This document shows, one piece after another, positions 13,380 to 18,906 of a stretch of 18,906 bases of DNA; position 1 is the stretch's first letter; each line of letters begins with the position of its first letter. This DNA comes from Desulfobacterales bacterium (GTDB lineage Bacteria; Desulfobacterota; Desulfobacteria; Desulfobacterales; 4be13). The position numbers and the translations under genes are program-made. Below the pieces are notes generated by a model that ran no database searches, was not told where the DNA came from, and was given only the letters and a program-made list of their open reading frames with translations. The stretch covers positions 3,855-22,760 of the forward strand of contig JAOZLU010000042.1 of assembly GCA_029934695.1 (NCBI GenBank), given 5' to 3'.

Positions 13380-15996
13380 AAAAGAGCAGATTAAAAAAGC
13401 TGTTATTTCTCTGGGGTATTCAGACGCAATGATTCAGGAGAATTTCAGCTTTTTAGGGCGCAAAGGGAAATCAACTGCCCATATAATTGCTTTCGGCAGC
13501 AGCCGGCATTTTGATCTGGAAACCGCTTGTCTCGGTATCCATTTTCAACAGAACGGCAATTTTGAAATACTCCATGATTTTATAATGCTGGCAATACCTT
13601 ACGCCATTCTGGCTTATCCGGATAAAGTAGAAATCTGGCCATTAAGGGAAAGCGGACCTGACAGAGAGAACAAGGTTGAACGCCCTTACGACCGGCTTGA
13701 TGATTTTTTTGCGGAAAATCGTATCAATTTTACGCCTGATTCCATATTAAAAGCCAAAGAGCAGGGAAGGCAGCTTTCTTTCGCTGATTTGGATATGGGA
13801 CTGCTTTATGAGTGGAGTTTCAATGCCACAAAAGAGAGGTTGAAATCAAATTTTGAATCGGCAATTGAAAATGCCAAGATGAAGTTAAGGAAAACGCAGT
13901 TTCACGCTCTCGGCAAAGTAAGTATCAAATTGCTGGCAGCCTCTGTTCTTCAGGATAAAGGTTACCTGAAAACATGTCCTGATCTTTCTGTTAATGATGT
14001 AAAAATCCTGAAATCCGCTCAGAGCTTTTATCCGAATTATTTTTTGACAGAGGATATTCAGACTCTGGATAAAAAAATTCTTGAAGGGCTGTTAAAAGAT
14101 ATCCGATCAGGAGGATGCGTTTTCACGAATCTCACCACCGAAATGTTGGATCACTTGTATCAATATGCTTTTGTGGATGACAAACTGAGAAAGAAACTCG
14201 GTATTTATGCGACTCCGCCTAAATTAGCCCGGATGATAACAAACAATCTTCCTTTTGAAGATATCAGACCGGAGGATTTATTTTTATTGGACGGAGCATG
14301 CGGCTCAGGCAGTCTCCTGGCAGCCGGACATAAACGCCTTTACGATCTTCTTCCTGTATGTAAAAGCGAGGAGGAGAAACATCAATATCTTTCAGACCAT
14401 ATTTCAGGGATCGACAGAGACCCTTTTGCAACGGAAATAGCCCGCCTTTCCTTACTTCATGAAAGCCTGCCTTCGGGTAATAAATGGAATATCCAAACTA
14501 AGGACTTCCTGAAAACAGGTTCACAGGATTTTCCTGCCAGACCTTTGGTAATCCTGGCAAATCCGCCTTATCGGGAAGCCCGCGGAGAAAGCAGCATTGA
14601 AATGGCTGTCCCTTTTGTGGAGAAAAATCTTGATCTGCTTCGTGACCGCGGACTGATGGCCATTATCCTTCCGGAAATATTTTTACAAAAATCAAGTTGC
14701 CGGAATGTTCGCAGACGTATCCTGCATGAATGTGAAATACTTGATGTCTGGCAGTTGCCAGAGGGTGTTTTTGAAGAATCCGGTTCGGCAACAACCATTT
14801 TGTTTTTAAGAAAGAATACAAAAAAAACCGGGAGTCTGCCTGTAAGGATAAAACGGGTGTTGAATGAAGATAAGGCATTGTTTTTAAATCGCGGACATGC
14901 CAGTTTTTCTTATGTGTTTCCCAATCAGAATCATTGGCTGCAGACCGATTTTCAAATCATCCCCAATGTTTTTCAAAGATTATGGGATAAGCTTTCCGGA
15001 TTTCAAAAATTGGGAGATATGGCGGAAATCAGAAACGGGATAACTCCGGGGAAAGGCAGGGAAGATCATTTTTGCCATGATGACCCGCCCCCAGGATGGA
15101 AAAAATGGCTGAACGGTCCGTCAGCCATCCGCCATTTCCTGATTGACTGGGAGAATCAGAGGAGAGGTGCTAAGAGGCCCTTTGGCAATCGTTATGTGAA
15201 TTGGCCAGGTAAATTATATCGTCCAGTAACCGATCTGAAAGAAATCTTTGATGCCAGGAACAGAAAAATCATAATGAATGCCCGGAGAAATCCGGATACC
15301 CGTTGGCGTATCACAGCAGCTATAGATGATGCCGGTTATTTTCCCAGCTATGACTTATTTTTGTTGTTTGATTTAAGTAATAAGGTAACGCTGGAGGAAC
15401 TTACAGCTATATTAAATCATTCTGTGTCAAGTGCGTGGATTGACGATCATATCAGATCGAAATATTTGCGTAAAGATGAATTAGACCAACTCCCGTTCCC
15501 TGAATTTGACGAGCTTCAGAAAAAGGATTTGAAACGCCTTGTCAGAAAGTTGATGCGTAATCCGAGTGCTGCCGAATATAAAAAAATAATAATTCAGATT
15601 GATGAAATTTCAGACAGAGCTTACGGACTTTCAGATGATGAAAAAACATTTTTAAAAGAGTCCGGGTTTGTCAGAAAAGGATTTGATGAAGATAACTTTG
15701 AAAAAGAGAAAAAATTTTTTCCCAATAAAATCTGGATTATTACCGGAATTGTTGAAGATATTGATGCAAGCCGCAATAAAGTCCAAGTCTGGTTCAGAGG
15801 TTTTGGTGAGGATGCTGTTGAAATTCCGATACCACGGGAGATGCCAGGCTGGGCCCTCAGAACCCAAGTCGCATTTGATGCGGAAATTCCTTTTAAACAA
15901 AGGCATGCCCCGGATTGGTCTGAACTCCGTAACTTCCAACCAATCAGATATAGCTATATGGATGAAGAAGAACTTTTGGCAAAACTTGATGTATAA
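13336..15996 (+). CDS. Eco57I/PglX-like adenine-N6 DNA methyltransferase
   Basis: This 886-aa protein has SAM motif I LLDGACGSGSLLAAG (from about residue 317) and catalytic motif IV NPPY (409-412), the gamma-type arrangement of adenine-N6 methyltransferases in type IIG, type ISP and BREX enzymes. A target-recognition-like segment begins near FQKLGDMAEIRNGITPGKG (about residue 556). The N-terminal 130 residues, with AHIIAFG and DLETACLGI, may be a nuclease-like or recognition domain, but I see no clear PD-(D/E)xK triad. A beta-rich tail follows at about 798-870. GAGGGA at 13322-13327 is the ribosome binding site. Codon and base use becomes visibly more AT-rich from here on. An N6-methyltransferase is not part of canonical SspABCD. 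Confidence 0.88.
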   Translation: MRIKVKSDMTICFHKKEQIKKAVISLGYSDAMIQENFSFLGRKGKSTAHIIAFGSSRHFDLETACLGIHFQQNGNFEILHDFIMLAIPYAILAYPDKVEIWPLRESGPDRENKVERPYDRLDDFFAENRINFTPDSILKAKEQGRQLSFADLDMGLLYEWSFNATKERLKSNFESAIENAKMKLRKTQFHALGKVSIKLLAASVLQDKGYLKTCPDLSVNDVKILKSAQSFYPNYFLTEDIQTLDKKILEGLLKDIRSGGCVFTNLTTEMLDHLYQYAFVDDKLRKKLGIYATPPKLARMITNNLPFEDIRPEDLFLLDGACGSGSLLAAGHKRLYDLLPVCKSEEEKHQYLSDHISGIDRDPFATEIARLSLLHESLPSGNKWNIQTKDFLKTGSQDFPARPLVILANPPYREARGESSIEMAVPFVEKNLDLLRDRGLMAIILPEIFLQKSSCRNVRRRILHECEILDVWQLPEGVFEESGSATTILFLRKNTKKTGSLPVRIKRVLNEDKALFLNRGHASFSYVFPNQNHWLQTDFQIIPNVFQRLWDKLSGFQKLGDMAEIRNGITPGKGREDHFCHDDPPPGWKKWLNGPSAIRHFLIDWENQRRGAKRPFGNRYVNWPGKLYRPVTDLKEIFDARNRKIIMNARRNPDTRWRITAAIDDAGYFPSYDLFLLFDLSNKVTLEELTAILNHSVSSAWIDDHIRSKYLRKDELDQLPFPEFDELQKKDLKRLVRKLMRNPSAAEYKKIIIQIDEISDRAYGLSDDEKTFLKESGFVRKGFDEDNFEKEKKFFPNKIWIITGIVEDIDASRNKVQVWFRGFGEDAVEIPIPREMPGWALRTQVAFDAEIPFKQRHAPDWSELRNFQPIRYSYMDEEELLAKLDV

Positions 15997-16007
15997 GGAT
16001 AAACAAT

Positions 16008-16838
16008 ATGAAATCTTTGAAAATAGCGTTTTTAAGTGTGGGGCATGGCGATTCTTCTGTCATTATCTTTTCTGATGGAAAATCCGCGGCAGTTATTGAT
16101 ACTCCCAAGGCGCAAATTACGTTTGATTATCTTGTTGAGCATAAGATTGATTCTTTGAAGTGGGTTATGATTTCTCATACGCATGCAGATCATTCAAACG
16201 GTATTATCGATCTGATCAAGCATTTTCATAAACAACGCGGCACCATTGAAACCATATATTACAATCGTGACACTATAAGTGAAAACCAGAAAACCAGATA
16301 TAAAACCAGATATATAGTCTTGTTAAGAGAGATTCTGAGTCTGATAAATCGGAATATTGTTCAAAACCCCGGAAGACCTGCTCTCATGTCCTCAACTTTT
16401 GACACGAATGAAAATATTGCCATTAAAATCCTGCACCCGGACCATGACGATATTACCAAAGCCATAGCCTGCTCACACAGAAAAAATGATGCAAGTGTTG
16501 TTGTTCAGCTCCTGTTCGGGAAATTTTCAATTTTATTCACGGGCGATTTGTCAGCTCATGGTTGGAAATGCTTAAAAGCACGAAATTTGAATCTGAGTTC
16601 CGATATTTTAAAATATCCTCATCATGGCACCTGGTTTAAAAGCGTTCCGGATATGATTGATGACATCAATCCTCAATATGTCATACTTTCGTATGGGAAA
16701 CCGAGTGAGAAAATATACAAGCTGCCTGCTTCTGAGACGATTAATTATTTAAAAACAAAGAAGATAAAGATTTTTTCAACCAAATCCTCTCATCAGGAGT
16801 TTGTTATAACCTTAAAGTCAATAAAACAATTAAAATAA
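16008..16838 (+). CDS. MBL-fold hydrolase, ComEC/Rec2-like domain
   Basis: This 276-aa metallo-beta-lactamase-fold protein shows the metal motif SHTHADH (H57, H59, D61, H62), the aspartate of FTGDL (D180) and the histidine pair of YPHHGTW (H205, H206), in the order found in the soluble C-terminal domain of ComEC. NDASVVVQLLFGKFSILFTGD is the typical strand-strand-metal stretch (residues 160-180). There are no membrane segments, so it is a free cytosolic hydrolase, possibly a nuclease or phosphodiesterase. AAGGAT precedes the ATG, 11 bases after the methyltransferase stop, so it belongs to that operon. It is AT-rich compared with the genes before 13.3 kb. The substrate is unknown. Confidence 0.88.
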   Translation: MKSLKIAFLSVGHGDSSVIIFSDGKSAAVIDTPKAQITFDYLVEHKIDSLKWVMISHTHADHSNGIIDLIKHFHKQRGTIETIYYNRDTISENQKTRYKTRYIVLLREILSLINRNIVQNPGRPALMSSTFDTNENIAIKILHPDHDDITKAIACSHRKNDASVVVQLLFGKFSILFTGDLSAHGWKCLKARNLNLSSDILKYPHHGTWFKSVPDMIDDINPQYVILSYGKPSEKIYKLPASETINYLKTKKIKIFSTKSSHQEFVITLKSIKQLK

Positions 16839-16889
16839 AAATGCTTTGTTTGAATGACTGATTTCTATCTATATATGTGACTGACAATA

Positions 16890-17381
16890 TTATGCGCCGG
16901 ATCGAAAGCAACTTATGAGGAGCAAACCCCATGGCAAAGGAACAATTGAAAAAGAAATTCTCAGAAAAGGACACTTCGACGGCCCTGACGACGCTGTTGA
17001 TGTCTCCGACGGGCCGGAGGACAGTATTCATCTGATCATCGTCAGCCGGAAATTCGACGGCAGGCGTTTGAAAGAGAAGAACGATATGATCTGGTCCCAA
17101 CTGATGCAATTCCTGGCAGCGAATGAATGGGGCAAAGTCTCCCTGTCAGTCGGGGCAAGTCCCGAAGAAATAAAAGCGTCCTGACAAAGAAGAATGCAGA
17201 TGAATGGCTGTTGTAATTTCTGATTATAACGGATTTAGGGAAGACCTGCAAAGTCCTGTAGGGGCGGCATATTTGTTGCATTTAAAGAGGCAGAATACGC
17301 TTCGATGATTTGCTGCGCCACGCGAGATGAATTCAGGTTTTAAGAACAGTGGACAAAAGACGGATGTGCCTGAGTTAAAAC
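16890..17381. repeat. Repeat copy C, inserted between the MBL and PAPS-reductase genes
   Basis: It matches 7539-8040 with a 10-base gap near position 16957 and a few substitutions in the first 150 bases. The rest is nearly identical. It ends at 17381, precisely at the base where copies A and B enter their palindrome. It separates the MBL-fold gene from the PAPS-reductase-like gene. Together with the decayed BolA-like copy it accounts for most of the 579 bases between those two genes. Confidence 0.9.
16931..17184 (+). pseudogene. Frameshifted BolA/IbaG-like copy
   Basis: Aligned with the intact gene at 7580-7843, this copy lacks 10 bases after codon 9, throwing the frame from its native ATG at 16931 out of register. 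The remaining 70 or so codons are almost identical in sequence. A different ATG at 16915, inside the old ribosome-binding region (ATGAGGAG), reads into the correct frame and gives an 89-aa chimeric protein with a novel first 19 residues. That start has no Shine-Dalgarno sequence. So it is either a pseudogene or an accidentally rescued variant. Confidence 0.7.
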
Positions 17382-17417
17382 GCACTGCTTCTGTTATACT
17401 GAATAAAATGGAAAAGA

Positions 17418-18281
17418 ATGAGTAAAAAAAGCAAAAAAGTCAGACATATTCTGTCGCTTTCAGGCGGCAAGGACAGCGCTGCTTTAGCGGTGTATCTGAA
17501 AGATAAAATTCCTGATCTTGAATATGTGTTTCTGGATACGGGGTATGAGTTGCCGGAAACGTATGAATATTTGAAACGGATGCGGGCAATTTTGGGGATT
17601 AAAATAACTGCTCTGAAATCAAGACGTGATTTTGATTTCTGGGTGAACATTTTCAGAGGTTGTTTACCTTCACCTCAAAATCGTTGGTGTACACGGAAGC
17701 TGAAAATAGATCCATACGAAAAACATATTGGCTCTGATCTTGTACATAGCTACATTGGAATAAGGGCTGATGAAAATCGCGATGGTTATTTTTCATCTAA
17801 GAAAAATATAATTCCGTATTACCCATTTATTGAAGACGAACTTATTAAATCTGATATTATCCAAATTCTTGAAGATTCAGGGCTTGGCTTACCTAAATAT
17901 TATAGCTGGCGGAGCAGGTCAGGATGTTATTTCTGTTTTTTTCAAAGAAGACACGAATGGATCGGACTTTATGATAATCATCCAGAACTGTTTGAAAAAG
18001 CTTGCGAATACGAATCAAATCATTTAGATAAAAGACTTTATACATGGATAGAGAGAGAATCTTTGAAACAACTTTTGGCGAGGAGGGATAGCGTTTTATC
18101 TGGCATTTTTACCAGGCCTGTAAAAAAATGTTCTTCCAAAAGCAAAAAACTGTGTGATAGGCTTAAATCTATCCATTTTTCTGTTGATGACGGCAGTATT
18201 CTTCGAGAAGCTTTTTCGAGCAATAAACAACTATCTAATTTAAAGGAAGAAGATGAACCATGTCTGATATGCACTCTTTAA
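17418..18281 (+). CDS. PAPS-reductase/DndC-like ATP-pyrophosphatase (SspD-like)
   Basis: This 287-aa protein has the adenylate-forming P-loop SGGKDS (15-20), characteristic of PAPS reductase and the N-type ATP-pyrophosphatases. Four cysteines are spaced as in Fe-S-containing DndC-type proteins: C82 and C91 (GCLPSPQNRWC), C170 and C173 (GCYFC). A final CLIC lies at residues 282-285. In Dnd and Ssp systems this component activates DNA with ATP for sulfur insertion into the backbone. A weak ribosome site (GGAAAAG) precedes the ATG. A TATACT at 17395-17400 might serve as a -10. Alternatively it could be a sulfonucleotide reductase, but the DUF4007 neighbour and long C-terminus favour DNA phosphorothioation. 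Confidence 0.85.
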   Translation: MSKKSKKVRHILSLSGGKDSAALAVYLKDKIPDLEYVFLDTGYELPETYEYLKRMRAILGIKITALKSRRDFDFWVNIFRGCLPSPQNRWCTRKLKIDPYEKHIGSDLVHSYIGIRADENRDGYFSSKKNIIPYYPFIEDELIKSDIIQILEDSGLGLPKYYSWRSRSGCYFCFFQRRHEWIGLYDNHPELFEKACEYESNHLDKRLYTWIERESLKQLLARRDSVLSGIFTRPVKKCSSKSKKLCDRLKSIHFSVDDGSILREAFSSNKQLSNLKEEDEPCLICTL

Positions 18282-18906
18282 AATCAATGGATGATTTTTT
18301 GAATTTAATAGACACGATATCCCCACGAAAATCGCGTAAGGAAGTCAGCCCACACAAGTATATTCTTCTTCTCACCTTATGCCGAATAGTCAACAGGTTT
18401 CCGAAACGCTCCAATCATTTTCCATACGACGATGAGCTTACGGCCACTTTTGCTGCTATCTGGAAGGAATTCTTTTCCACTCCGTCTGGCTTGCCTGAAT
18501 ATCCTTACTATCATCTTTCATCTTCACCTATATGGAATCATGTAATATGTAAAAATAAAGAATATGAGTATAATTCATATAAGCGTTTTACTCCTAAAAG
18601 GATCAAGGAAACCATCGAATACTCATACTTGCATCCGATATTATTTGAATTTCTCAAAGATGAGCAGAAGTATGAAAAATTTGTTGAAAAACTGGAAGAA
18701 CAAATTCTGCCAACCTTCAAAAAGGACAAAACTGAAAAAGTTAAGGAGCTGTCAATTACGTTTCCGAAAAGAAAAAACAGCGGTTCCCCATCCGTTAAAA
18801 TTCAAAGCAAATTTCCCCATGAACAACAAGCTATTGAAGCCATCATCAAGGCTCTCGGCAATCAGGTGGAATTCGTTCCCAATTATTTTCTTCATGATCC
18901 TTCAAC
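18260..18906 (+). CDS. Partial gene; N-terminus like a phosphorothioate-sensing (SBD) endonuclease
   Basis: The frame opens at an ATG overlapping the PAPS-reductase-like stop by 22 bases and stays open to the window edge (215 codons). The segment SPHKYILLLTLCRIVNR followed, about 50 residues on, by PYYHLSSSPIWNH resembles the N-terminal pattern HKPLLLLAL...PFxHLxxDGxW of sulfur-binding domains in phosphorothioate-dependent HNH enzymes such as ScoMcrA. The nuclease part would lie beyond the window. The typical KPLLLL is here KYILLL, so the match is imperfect. The overlap implies coupling to the PAPS-reductase-like gene, where a modification-sensing effector would make sense. AAGGAAG at 18243-18249 may be the ribosome site. 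Confidence 0.6.
   Translation, partial: MSDMHSLKSMDDFLNLIDTISPRKSRKEVSPHKYILLLTLCRIVNRFPKRSNHFPYDDELTATFAAIWKEFFSTPSGLPEYPYYHLSSSPIWNHVICKNKEYEYNSYKRFTPKRIKETIEYSYLHPILFEFLKDEQKYEKFVEKLEEQILPTFKKDKTEKVKELSITFPKRKNSGSPSVKIQSKFPHEQQAIEAIIKALGNQVEFVPNYFLHDPS

Overview
The window is about 18.9 kb. Every gene I can support lies on the + strand, and there are no recognisable RNA genes or CRISPR arrays. A [NiFe]-hydrogenase maturation gene (hypE), moderate GC, strong AAGGAG-type ribosome binding sites, dispersed small hairpins and a CACGAAA-type palindrome suggest an anaerobic Gram-negative bacterium. A Desulfobacterota (deltaproteobacterial) genome would fit, but this is an impression from memory, not a demonstrated assignment.

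Layout. (1) 59-2949: a quiet region with hypE, a YigZ/IMPACT-family gene and an unrecognised 379-aa gene. (2) 2950-5441: a scarred, repeat-rich region. It holds 85-bp tandem repeats built from two hairpins, a methyltransferase fragment, a decayed open frame with an internal amber codon, an OLD/RecF-like AAA ATPase whose last 25 residues come from an invading repeat, and a truncated methyltransferase. (3) 5442-7843: a ParA-like ATPase, an unknown 167-aa protein, an unknown 240-aa protein with a possible HEPN-like Rx6H motif, and a BolA/IbaG-like small protein. (4) 7925-8758: the intact methyltransferase, inside the second copy of a 659-bp direct repeat. (5) 8873-18906: an accessory island with a DUF4007 protein, a 1152-aa P-loop ATPase, an 886-aa N6-adenine-type DNA methyltransferase, a ComEC-like metallo-beta-lactamase-fold protein, a PAPS-reductase/DndC-like protein, and the start of a gene whose N-terminus resembles sulfur-binding domains of phosphorothioate-dependent endonucleases.

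Interpretation. DUF4007 + large ATPase + PAPS-reductase-like protein is the core expected of an Ssp-type single-strand DNA phosphorothioation system (SspB, SspC, SspD). Here an Eco57I/PglX-like methyltransferase and an MBL-fold protein, which are not part of canonical SspABCD, are inserted in the same run. No cysteine desulfurase (SspA) lies in the window. The last, incomplete gene is placed where a modification-sensing effector would be expected. I regard this as a candidate hybrid modification-defence system. The assignment rests on motifs read by eye.

The region has been reshaped by homologous repeats. Copies A (4702-5360) and B (7925-8583) appear identical and flank the ParA/HEPN-like/BolA-like genes as direct repeats 3223 bp apart. 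Copies B (7539-8040) and C (16890-17381) flank the DUF4007-to-MBL block. Copy C separates the PAPS-reductase-like gene from the rest of its presumed operon and carries a frameshifted BolA-like gene. RecA-type recombination between these copies would delete or amplify whole modules.
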